In this document: piece after piece, positions 1 through 9,375 of the stretch
Layout of the letters: each line of letters opens with the position of its first letter
Numbering within the stretch: position 1 is the stretch's first letter
Assembly: GCA_036365145.1 (NCBI GenBank)
Contig: JAEOAD010000018.1
Coordinates: 10,274,501-10,338,500, forward strand
Direction: 5' to 3'
Length of the DNA: 64,000 nucleotides
Origin: Orientallactaga sibirica
Taxonomy: Eukaryota > Chordata > Mammalia > Rodentia > Dipodidae
Made by a program: the position numbers and the translations under genes
The notes under the pieces: generated by a model
The model's input: only the letters and a program-made list of their open reading frames with translations
Databases searched by the model: none
Told to the model about the DNA's origin: nothing

Positions 1-39
1 AGGTTTTGAAACCATTTGATTTCCAGTCAGTGATGAGCA

Positions 40-310
40 GTCCTTCATGTAGTTCATGGCATCTGGAGCCAGACAACTCAGGTTTGACTCTGGAATCCCA
101 ACACTATTTAGTTAAATAACTAGTTTTACTATTTTATGCTTATAAAACCTTGAATAAGTTACTTAAACAATATGTGCCTCATTTTCCTCATCTGGAAATA
201 AGAAGAGCAATAAAACACTATGATATAGTTGCTTCTGTAACTCAATGAGATAACTACCCAGATATAAAGATCAGGTGCTAACAACTGGTAAGCATTCACT
301 TGGAATTAAC
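40..310 (+). repeat. MIR SINE, old copy
   Basis: This is an ancient mammalian tRNA-derived SINE. The core AAGTTACTTAAACAATATG followed by a CCTCATTTTCCTCATCTGG-like block and a later CAATGAGATAACTA block match the MIR order in the plus orientation. It is diverged and both ends are approximate. Confidence 0.7.
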
Positions 311-841
311 TTTAAAAAGAAGAACAAAAGCCTCTACCACTACCAGATATACACAGCTAGTAGATATCCCAAGAATGATTCTAAAGTAATTTGAAGATGG
401 AATGACTAGGACCTTGATTTGCTTTAGTTGTTAGGTTTAGAATCCCTGTATATTTAGCTCTTTCATTTTCATCATTCTAACCTTTGACTGCAAGGATGTG
501 AGGCTTGGATGCTAGTACTGGCTTCTCGCTTGCATGGGGAATTGCATGGGAGAAGGTTGGCACAGGAGAGAGAGAGAGAGAGAGAACTACAAAGTCTACC
601 TGAGCCCTAATTCACCTGTTAGCAGCTTAGTTTCTGTGTTTGCTATTTATAGAAGCCAATAAATCTGACTTTGCTTATTTGCATAGCACTTCTGTCAAAA
701 CTAAAATGTTTCTAGCAGGCACTGTCCATTTCAAATTTTGAAGGCCTTTGTAGATAAATAGTACTATCTTACAACTCCTTATAAATTGTGTCTCTCAGGG
801 AAGAGTATGTACCTTACTTCTCCATTCATTTATGAATTCTT
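311..841. other. unique sequence with short AG repeat
   Basis: I recognise no gene or interspersed repeat here. The only structure is an (AG)n run at 565-585. The right end adjoins the T-rich 3' terminus of the minus-strand L1. Confidence 0.5.
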
Positions 842-2234
842 TTTAAATTTATTTTTACTAGTTCTGGACATACTTAGTATGTAAACAACACATGTTGGTA
901 CAATCCTTACCCTCATTCTGGCCCCTTTTCCAAAGGGACCCGCCTCCTTGGAGATGCAGGTCAGTCCCATGGGGATTTGTGGGTCATGCATTGTGGGAGC
1001 AGCAGTCAATTGTGGCAGAGAGGCAATGTCTCTGTGAATAATGTCCCAACTTGTGGCTCTAACATTCTTTCCGCCCCTCTTCTGCAAAATTCCCTGAGCC
1101 ATGTTTTCTGTATTTTAAGTCTACTTCAGTGATGGGCTCTTAGGAGCCTCTGTATCTCTTCTTTGGTAGGTGTTGAGTGTCCTCAGTATCTGTCTCCTTC
1201 ACCCTTGTGATGATATCAGGTTCACCCAGAAAACAGCACTCTTGCTCATTACCCTAATTCCTCCTTGGATGCAGGCTGGGGGTGGGATGAAGTGGGATGG
1301 GTTGTTTATCTCCTCAGGCCCCCTCCTGTCTGAAAAAGAGAAGCAGATTTTCCAACAAAGAGTGACGTCAGCACAGGTTAAATGGGATAACCATTATTAA
1401 ATTAGAGAGAATTTAATGAGTGTAGACCATCTTAAAGCCCAAGATTAGTGGGAGCTTGATATTGGAAAGCAAAATCATTATCTGGATATGATTCTGACTT
1501 GTTTCCCAGTTCCAGATATGGGTTCCTTTCCACTGAGTAGATCTTTTAGTCAATCCAAGAGCAGTTTGTTACCAACCATGGCTGAGTGCCACTATTGTAC
1601 TTGTGTGAGCATCACATCAGGTTGTTTGCTTCTGAATAGCTTACACCTCAAGTTGCTTGGAAAGATGTTAGCCACTTTCCCCAGGTAGCCCATGTAGTGC
1701 CTCCCAGAACTAGACAGGCTAATTGTCTTGGGGCTTGCTCTCTTCCAGATTCCTGCCAGGTCTCTCCATGTTCCGTGCCAACAGCATATGGTGTCTTCAG
1801 TAGTAAAGTCTTACTATTAACCTCTCATGGGTAATCAAGTGCTCTGATAGAAGTCTGTCTTGTTTGGGGAAACCTGTAGGTTTCTCTGATCAGCAGCTCA
1901 TTGTGGGTGTTAACTGCTTCCTGGTAATGGGAGTTACAGGCCAGTGCCAAGGAAAAAGAAAGAAGAAAAGGAGAGGAAAAAAAGAAAGAAACAAGAGGAA
2001 ATTAAAGTGAGGCTTCATCATTTCACCCTCTCCAGAGCCCTTCAATTCAGGTGTCCCCCCTAAGGTCCTGTTGAGGGTTCAACCTTTTAGTCTATCTTCC
2101 AGGATATGTTTCTATGGTACCAGTTTAAGTTGGGTTCAGTTTTGTGTACCCTTCACCCTTCCCCTTCTCCTAAGCCTTACCCTCCCTATTGTCCAGGCCT
2201 CTAGATGCCTACCAGCAACTTGGGCTGATCTAGG
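842..2234 (-). other. L1 3' UTR
   Basis: This non-coding segment runs from the ORF2 stop to the element's 3' end. Blocks such as TTCTTTCCGCCCCTCTTCTGC and CCCTGAGCC near 1060-1100 have diverged counterparts in the 58.5-59.2 kb L1 (58800-58840), which supports common L1 3' UTR ancestry. Open frames here (for example 1170-1400) are chance. Confidence 0.75.
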
Positions 2235-2353
2235 TTAGGAACCGCAAATGAGTGAGACCATGAGATGATTGTCTTTTTGTGATTGTGTGAGTTCACTGGG
2301 TATGATCTGTTCCAATTTTGACCACTTTTCTACAAATTTAATTGTGTCATTTT

Positions 2354-2584
2354 TTAAAATATATTTTATTTATTTATTTGAGAGAGAGAAAGATGCAGAG
2401 AGAGAGAGAGAGGGAGGGAGGGAGGGAGAGAATTGGCACACCAGGGCTTCCAGCCACTGCAAATGAACTCCATATGTATGTGCCCCCTTGTGCATCTGGC
2501 TTGCATGGGTCCTTGAGAATTGAACCAGAATCCTTTGGCTTTGCAGACAAATGCCTTAACTACTAAGCCATCTCTCTAGCTCCC
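2354..2584 (-). mobile_element. B2-like tRNA-derived SINE inserted in L1 ORF2
   Basis: The plus strand shows an A/T-rich tail, a GA-rich stretch, the conserved middle and a final CCATCTCTCTAGCTCCC, so the element points to the minus strand. The exact flanking duplication TTGTGTCATTT (2342-2352 and 2585-2595) defines the insertion. It splits the last ORF2 codons, which resume on the other side. Confidence 0.93.
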
Positions 2585-5047
2585 TTGTGTCATTTACTGT
2601 TGAGTAGAATTCCATCATGTAGGTATACCACATTTTGGTTACCCATTCATCCAATTATGGGCACATGGGTTGATTCCAGTTCTTAGTTATGATGAATTGA
2701 ACAGCTATAAACATGGTTGAGCAAATACCTGTGAACTGAGGTGTGTGTCTGTCAGGAAGGTAGTAACTGGGTCTGTTGGTAACTCTATATTCATCCTTTT
2801 TAGGAGTCTCCATATTGATTTACATAGTGGTTGTACCAGTTTATATTCCCACCAACAGTGAATGAGGGTTCCTATTTCTCCACATACTTGCCAACATTTG
2901 TTTTCATTTGATTTTTTTAATGTTTGCTATCCTTACTGGGATATAATGGAATCTCATAGTTGTTTTAGTTTGCATTTCCCTGATGGTTTAGGGAATTTGA
3001 ACATTTTCTTAAGTGTGTTTTTGCCATTTGTGCTTCTTCCTCTGAGAACTCCCTATTCAGACCTCTGCCCCATTTTGTGAGTGGGTGGTTTGATTTTTTT
3101 TTAGTGTTTAGGCTTTTCAGTTCTTTGTAGAGTCTAGATATTAGGCTTCTATCAGTTGTATAACCAGCAAAAATTTTCTCCCATTCTGTGGGTACTCTAT
3201 TGGCTATACTTATGGTATGAGTGTCTGTACAAAAACTTTTCAGCTTCATGAAGTCCCACTGTTTGAGTGATTGCTTATGTTCAGAAAGTCTTTCCCCACT
3301 CCTATATTGTGGAGTTCCTCCTATTTTTTCTTCCAGTAGTACAAGAGTTTAAGGTTTTATATTGAGGTCTTTGATCCATTTTGACTTTATTTATGTGCAT
3401 GGTGAAACATGTGGGTCTAGTTACATTTTTTTCTGCATATGGTTATCCAGTTTGTCCAGGACCAATTGTTGAAGATGGTATGTTATTGGGGCCTTTGTTG
3501 AAGATCAAGTAGCTGTGGTTAGTTGACCTAAAGTCTGGATTTCAATTCTGCCTCCATTGGTCTATATTCCTGTTTTTATGCCAGTACCATACTGTTTTTG
3601 CTACTATGGCTTTGTAATATAGCTTTAGATCAGGTATCATGATGCCTCCAGAGGTGTTTATTTTGCTGAGGATATGCTTGGATATCCAAGGCCTTCTACC
3701 ATTCCATATGAATTTTGAGATCATTTTTTTCTATCTCTGTGAAGAATGGTGCTGGGATTTTTATTGGAATTGCATTAAATCTGTATATTGCTTTTGGTAG
3801 GATTGTCATTTTTACAATGTTAATTCTGCCTATCAAGGAGCATGGGAGGTAGTTCCATCTTCTCAAGTCCTCTTCAATTTCTTTCTTGAGTGTTTTTATG
3901 TTTTTACTATATATGTCTTTCACATCCTTGGTTAGTATTATTCCAAGGTATTTTTTTGTTGTTTCTATTGAAAATGAAACACTATTACTAATTTCTTTCT
4001 CTGTATCTTTGTCCTCTGCATATAGAAAGGCTACTGATTTTTGTGTGTTGATTTTGTATTCTGCTACTTTGTTGAAGGAATTAATCACCTTTAGGAGTTT
4101 TGGGATGGAGGCTCTCAGGTCACATTTGTATAGGATTATGTTATCTGCAAATAGGACTTACTTGACTTCTTCCTTTCCAATTTGTATCCCTTTCATTTCT
4201 TTCTCCTGTCTTATTGCTTGGGCTAGGACTTCTAGTACTAGGTTTAATAGCAGAGATGAGACTGGGCACTCCTGTCTTGTTCCTGATCTAAATAGGAATT
4301 CCTTTTTCTTTTCCCATTAAGTATTATTTGGGCTTTAGGTGCTTTATATATAGCCTGTCCATGTGTATTCTCGCCAACATTTTCAACGTGAAGTGATGTA
4401 TTTTGTTGAAGGTATTTTCTGCATCTATTGAAATGATATTGTGGTTTCAGTGATGAAGCTTATTTATGTTGTGTATTACATTGACAGATTTCCATATGTT
4501 GAACCAACCCTGCATTCCTGGGATAAAGCCAACTTGATCAAGGTGGATAATGCTTTTGATGTTTTGTTGAATTCACTTTGCAAGGATTTTGTTCAGCATC
4601 ATTGCATCTAAGTTCATCATGGATAGAGCCTATACTTTTCTTTTCTTATTGTATCTCTGGTTTTGGGATTAGCATGATACTAGCTTCATAAAAGTTGTTG
4701 GGGAGCTTTGCCTGTTCTCTGATTATGTGGAACAGTTTAAAGAATATTGCTTTCAGTTCTTCCATAAAGGTTTGATAGAATTCAGGTAAGAAGCCACATG
4801 GTCCTGGACTCTCCTTTCAGGAGAGGTTTTTTATTACCTTTTCAATCTCACTGGGGATGTTTGGTTTGTTTAGGAGATTAATCTGCTGTGAGTTTAGTTG
4901 TTGTAGTAGTATGTGTCCAAGAACTTATCCGTTTCTTAAATATGATCCACTTTAGTGGAGTAGAGGTTTAGGTAGTAAGTCTTGATGATTCTTCCATTTT
5001 CACTTATGTCTGTTGTGATCTCTCCTTTTTCATTTCTAATTTTGTTA

Positions 5048-5283
5048 ATTTTTTATAAAGATTTTATATTTATTTATTTATTTATTTATTTATTTATTTC
5101 AGACAGAGAGAGGGATAAAGAAAGAGTGAGAACAGGCACAGCAGGGCCTCTAGCCACTGCAAACAAACTCCAGATGCATGCTCCACCATGTGCATCTGGC
5201 TTACATGGGACCTGGAGAATTGAACTGGGGTCCTTAGGCTTCACAGTCATATTCCTTAACTGCTAAGCCATCTATCCAGCCCC
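5048..5283 (-). mobile_element. B2-like SINE inserted in L1 ORF2
   Basis: This element has the same family layout and ends in CCATCTATCCAGCCCC on the plus strand. The tail includes a (TTTA)n run at about 5071-5098. The target-site duplication AATTTTGTTA (5038-5047 and 5284-5293) is exact. It is inserted in the RT-domain part of ORF2. Confidence 0.93.
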
Positions 5284-6419
5284 AATTTTGTTATTTTGAA
5301 GTGTCTTGTTTTCCCCTTTATCAAATTGGCCAGAGGTTTATCAATCATGTTTATTTTTTCAAAGAAACAGCTCTTTGTTTCATAAATTTGCTTAATTGTT
5401 TTCTTAGTTTCCAATTAATTAATTTCTCCTCTGATCTTGATTACTTCTTTTTGTCTGGAGCTTTTTGGGTTGGACTCTTTTTGTGTTTTCAATTCATTTA
5501 GATGGATTTTTAGGTTATTGGTTTGGGATCTCTTTGTCTTTGTTATGCAGGCATACAGTGCTATGAATTTTCCCTAAGGACTACCTTCATTGTGCCCCAT
5601 AAGTTTTGGTACAATGTGTTCACATTGTCATTCAAGTCTAGAAATTCTATAATTTCATTTTTTTATTATATCCATCACCCATTTATTGTTTAAAAGTGGG
5701 TTTTTCAACCTCCTGGAGCTGATGGAGTTCCTAGCACATCTCTTGTTAATTTCTAGCTTTATAGCATTGTGATCTGATGTCATGCAGGAAATCATGGCAA
5801 TTTTCCTGAATATGTGGATGGAGGCTTTATGGCTCAATATATGATCTGTTTTGGAGAAGGTCCCATGGGCTGCTAAGAAGAATGTGTAGTCTGTAGATTT
5901 GGAGTAGAATGTTTGATAGATGTCCATTAGGTCTAGTTGATCTATGGTGTTGTTGAGCTCTCTTACTTTCCTATTGATTTTCTGTTTGGATGATCTGTCT
6001 ATTGATGATAGTGGAATATTGAAGTCCTCAACTATGATAGTGTTGGTGTTTCTTTCTGTTTTGTTGTCAAATAGGTTTTGTTTTATGAATTGTGGTGCAC
6101 CTGTGTTTGGTGCATATATATTGATGATTGTGATATCTTCTTTGTGGATCATTCCCTTGATGATCAAGAGGTGGCTTTCTTTATCTTTTTTGATTACTTT
6201 GGTTTTAAGTCTATTTTACCTGATATTAGCATAACAATGCCTGTTTGTTTCCTATAGCTTGGAATATCATTTCCCACCCTTTCATTCTGAGGAGGTGTCT
6301 GTCTTTAGAGGTAAGGTGGGTTTCTTGAAGAAATCAGATTGAGGGGTCCACTTTTCTGATCCACCCTGTAAACTTGTGTCTCTTGATGGGTGAATTAAGA
6401 CCATTAATGTTTAGAGTAA

Positions 6420-6805
6420 TGTAGCAGACAGCTTCAGGTTCACTGAGATGAACTTCCAGACCAAGCACAGTTATGGAGGAAGGGATATTATTTATTGAAG
6501 CTTACAGATCCAGGGGAAGTTCCATAATGGCAGAAGAAGCTGGCCTGTCTTCACAGGGCCAAGCAGAGAGAGAAAAACCCACCAGCCACACAGCACACAG
6601 AGCAAAACTACAGCCAAAAACCACAGCACACTTCAGGAACTCCAACTAGGCACACTTTGCATATCTTTACAATGGAATCTCAAACCATCACCACACCTTA
6701 AGATCCACCCCCAGTGACATTGCCTCCAGCAAGGTGGCTGCAGATGTAAACTATAAACTAATAAAACACTGAATATTTTGGGGGCCATGTATTCAAACTA
6801 CCACA
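6420..6805 (+). mobile_element. solo LTR (386 bp) inside L1 ORF2, family not named
   Basis: The sequence begins TGTAGCAGACAG and ends ACTACCACA, giving the TG...CA ends of an LTR. A 5-bp duplication AGTAA (6415-6419 and 6806-6810) flanks it, as is usual for ERVL/MaLR-type insertions. If one copy of AGTAA and the LTR are removed, the ORF2 frame runs through without a break, so the boundaries are secure. A second copy lies at 48398-48760. There is no internal retroviral sequence. Orientation is uncertain; an AATAAA-like block near the end (CTAATAAAACA) favours plus. Confidence 0.85.
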
Positions 6806-6841
6806 AGTAATAACGGTGAGGTTTGATTTAATTCCTATCAT

Positions 6842-7315
6842 GTTGTGGTGCTTTATGCAGTTTGGTGTTTTCTCGGAGAAAAGGCATTGTCCTGGTGGTG
6901 GGGAGGGAGAGGGGATGGCACTGTCCCAGTGGCAGCGAGGTCACATGAAAGGAGGAAGGCATAGTCCTGTTGGCAGGAAAGGGGGAAGGAAGGGAGGAAA
7001 CAGTGCAGGTGGAGAGACGGGACCTAGTTGGCAGGAGGAAAGGTGAGAGGCAGTTGGCCCTGATCTGCAGAGCATGCTGGTAGTGCAGCAGAGAACCTTG
7101 TCTGGGGCATGGCACTTGAGTCAGGTGCTTGAGAAGTCTGGGGGTCTAGTGGGCTACCTGGCAGCATGGGAATCAACAAATTCCCTACTTTGCTACTCCA
7201 CACCCTCCCCTGAGGTCTGCCAGGACCTGCTGTCCTTGGAACCCCACAGATCTTGCCTGTTCTTACCCCAGGAACTGAAGCAAGGTTAGGTGGATACCAT
7301 CTTGACCTGAAGTCT
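6842..7315 (-). other. L1 5' UTR-like segment with decayed tandem units
   Basis: This GC-rich segment directly precedes the ORF2 start on the minus strand. Its far end reads TCAGGTCAAGATGGTATCC on the minus strand, reminiscent of the start of an L1 5' UTR. Loosely repeated units begin near 6881, 6917 and 6959 (GGCATTGTCC, GGCACTGTCC, GGCATAGTCC), spaced 36-42 bp. No ORF1-like sequence is present. Calling it a 5' UTR is an inference. Confidence 0.45.
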
Positions 7316-7357
7316 CTCATTTTCTAAATTCTTATTATCTACCTGTGCCTATATGAC

Positions 7358-7849
7358 TGTGATGGTTAAGTTTGTGTTTAGGAATCCACAGACATTCCTC
7401 ATAAGTGTGTCTCTGAGTTGCTTCTAGGGAGGATTAACTAAAGGAGGAATCCTTCCTCCAGGGTGAGCCCTTCCCCCAGAGTGGGTGGCTGCTCTCAGAG
7501 GAGGGGGCTGGTTTATCAAAAGAAGCTTTGGGAAGAGAAGTATTCTCTCTTCCCACCTGGCTGCCTATTGGTGCTGCTTGCTGCTCTCTCCTTGGTGCTT
7601 GGTGCTTCCTGTTTGCTGCTTTCCAGCATGGACTGAAGAGCAGCATCTCTCCAGGATGCCTCCAGGCCTTCAGTGCTGGATCGGGACTGCTGAGACATCC
7701 AGCCTCGTGGACTGAGCAGCTACCGGGTTCCTTGACTCTCAGGCCTGCAACCTGCTATTGCTGGACTGTTGTAAACTAATCCAATAAATTCCCTTTTAAT
7801 ACAATTCATTCTATCAGTTCTGTTCTTCTAGAGAACCCTGACTAATACA
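7358..7849 (+). mobile_element. solo LTR, ERVL/MaLR type (492 bp)
   Basis: It starts TGTGATGGTTAAG and ends AACCCTGACTAATACA, a pairing typical of ERVL/MaLR LTRs. The 5-bp duplication ATGAC (7353-7357 and 7850-7854) is exact. An AATAAA signal lies at 7783-7788. The open frames at 7434-7779 on both strands are LTR sequence and not genes. Confidence 0.88.
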
Positions 7850-8289
7850 ATGACATACATTGTTTCCACAATAACCATGACCTTTTTTTTCCAGTGGCTT
7901 TACTTGCAACTGTATATCTTTTCTCCTCCATAAAATGGTACAATATATCCCTAATATCCAGGATGGTATGGTCACCAAAACAGACCAGTAGCTTCAAAAC
8001 TCTAAAGTCCTCTGTAAATGTGAGATAGTATGTTCTGGAAAGAAATCTATGAAGAAAATAGGATGTCCTCAGAATTGGGTGTGGTGGTTCTTCAGTACTT
8101 TTGGGATCTGGCACAGGTGGATATAATGGTTAGTCAAAATGCCTGGGCCAAATAACTCTTACCAGTAAGATCGCATATGTGAATTAGCATAGGCTGGCAC
8201 ATAGCAATAAATATGTGAATATTCAGATTGTGTGATCTTTTTCTTAGGCTTTTAAAATTCTTGTGGGAATTCTTTCAGAGGCAGAATTA

Positions 8290-8510
8290 AGCAACGAATT
8301 GCTACCCTAAAGTAAGCTACAATGTGGTAGGAACAGAATAGACATGTGAAGCAGTATGTGATAGGCATTAAGTGATGAACTCCCTCAGGTTTCCTCAAAT
8401 TGCACATCACCCTGTGAGCTTTTCTCATTTTGTAGAGGATGAAACTGTGGCTCAGAGAAGTTGCACAGCCAATTCCCAAATTGTACCTCTAGCAGATGGA
8501 AGGCAAGTCT
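8290..8510 (-). repeat. MIR SINE
   Basis: The block CATTTTGTAGAGGATGAAAC followed by TGGCTCAGAGAAGTTGCACA matches the MIR core read on the minus strand. The copy is diverged and its ends are approximate. Confidence 0.65.
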
Positions 8511-8565
8511 AGAGAAAGTTTTCTTAATAAATGTTCAAGGAAACTTTGTAGAATGTGATATTTTT

Positions 8566-8794
8566 TCATTTTTTATTATTTTATTTTGAAAGAAGGAGAG
8601 AGAAAGATTGGGCATACCAGGACCTTCAGCCTGCTGTAAACAAACTCCAGACATGTGTGCCCCCTTGTGCACATGTGCGGCATACCATGCTTGCATCACT
8701 GTGCATCTGGCTATGTGGGATCTGGAGATTTGAACATAATTTCTTGGGTGTTGCAGGCAAGTTCCTTAATCACTAAGCCTTCTCTCCAGCCCCA
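8566..8794 (-). mobile_element. B2-like SINE
   Basis: The plus strand runs from a T-rich tail through a GA-rich stretch and GCATCTGGC to TCTCTCCAGCCCC, so the element lies on the minus strand. GATATTTT flanks both sides (about 8557 and 8800). A small internal expansion near 8670-8700 duplicates part of the 'CACATGTG' area. Confidence 0.85.
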
Positions 8795-9037
8795 AAGTAG
8801 ATATTTTAAAGTAAGTAAAACCTGGACATGAAACTGGCTAGTGAAACAGAGGCGCTGAGAGTAGGGTGAGCTGCAGGAAATGGAATAACAGGTTTCGATA
8901 ATAGGAGGTATGAAAGAGAAACTTAAATAAAAATTGATTTAAATAAGCTATTAGAAATTATGGTAAAATTAATTTTGAAAAGTACTCTTGAGGACAAATT
9001 TTGAAAGACTTTGAATGCAGGGTTAAGAGCTAAGTTT

Positions 9038-9375
9038 GGGGCTGGGCTTATGACACTCATTTATTTACCATGCAAGCATGAGGGCCTGAATTAGATCTCC
9101 AGCAGCATGCCCCTGTAATCCCAACAGTGGGGATGTGGAGATAGGCAGATCCCCAGGGCAAGCTAGTTAGCTAAGTTATTAAGCCCTGGGTTTTTCTAGA
9201 CACTATTTCAATAAATAAGGTGGAGAGTGATTGAAGAAGACACCCAGTGTTGACCTCTGGCCTCCACATGCAAACATTACATGTGCACATGTACCTGTAC
9301 ATACATGCATTCACACATAGATACACATATGCAAAGTATACCACACACATATGAACATATCACGCATACACATAC
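9038..9375 (+). mobile_element. B3-like SINE with CA-rich tail
   Basis: It starts GGGGCTGGGC and contains AAGGTGGAGAGTGATTGAAG and GACCTCTGGCCTCCACATGC, both hallmarks of rodent B3/B4-type SINEs. It ends in a degenerate CA/TG-rich tail at 9270-9375. It is older than the B2-like copies here. Confidence 0.75.

Larger units (their letters stand above)
2235..6841 (-). pseudogene. L1 ORF2 (endonuclease and reverse transcriptase), disabled
   Basis: ORF2 encodes the L1 endonuclease, reverse transcriptase and a cysteine-rich C-terminus. The candidate start codon is at 6841-6839 and the stop (TAA) at 2237-2235. Recognisable blocks are the N-terminal LNINGLNSPIKRHK, the endonuclease motif SDHNAIKLEIN (near 5760), the RT thumb-side stretch [16 protein letters not shown] (near 3630) and the C-terminal WEKIFA and KKYLGI-type motifs. 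The RT catalytic motif reads FADN at 4151-4140 instead of the family's FADD, and a stop codon lies just upstream of it. Frameshifts elsewhere break the frame into pieces of 60-170 residues. Two SINEs and an LTR interrupt it. It cannot make an active enzyme. Confidence 0.92.
842..7315 (-). mobile_element. L1 retrotransposon, near full length but lacking ORF1
   Basis: This is a LINE-1 on the minus strand. Reading from its 5' side (high coordinates), it has a GC-rich 5' UTR-like segment (6842-7315), an ORF2 reading frame (6841 down to 2235) and a 3' UTR of about 1.4 kb (2234 down to 842) ending in a T-rich run on the plus strand. Two SINEs and one LTR are inserted in it. With these removed, ORF2 would be about 1240 codons, near the usual 1275 or so of mammalian L1. 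No ORF1-like A-rich coding stretch lies upstream of ORF2. The 3' UTR resembles that of rodent Lx-type L1. The flanks (TCATTTATGAATTCTT near 826 and TCATTTTCTAAATTCTT near 7318) may be a decayed target-site duplication, but the match is weak. Confidence 0.9.

Noticed and set aside
6816..7320. Short frames of 70-98 codons on both strands
   Set aside because: They lie in the L1 5' UTR-like segment and read GC-rich repeats.
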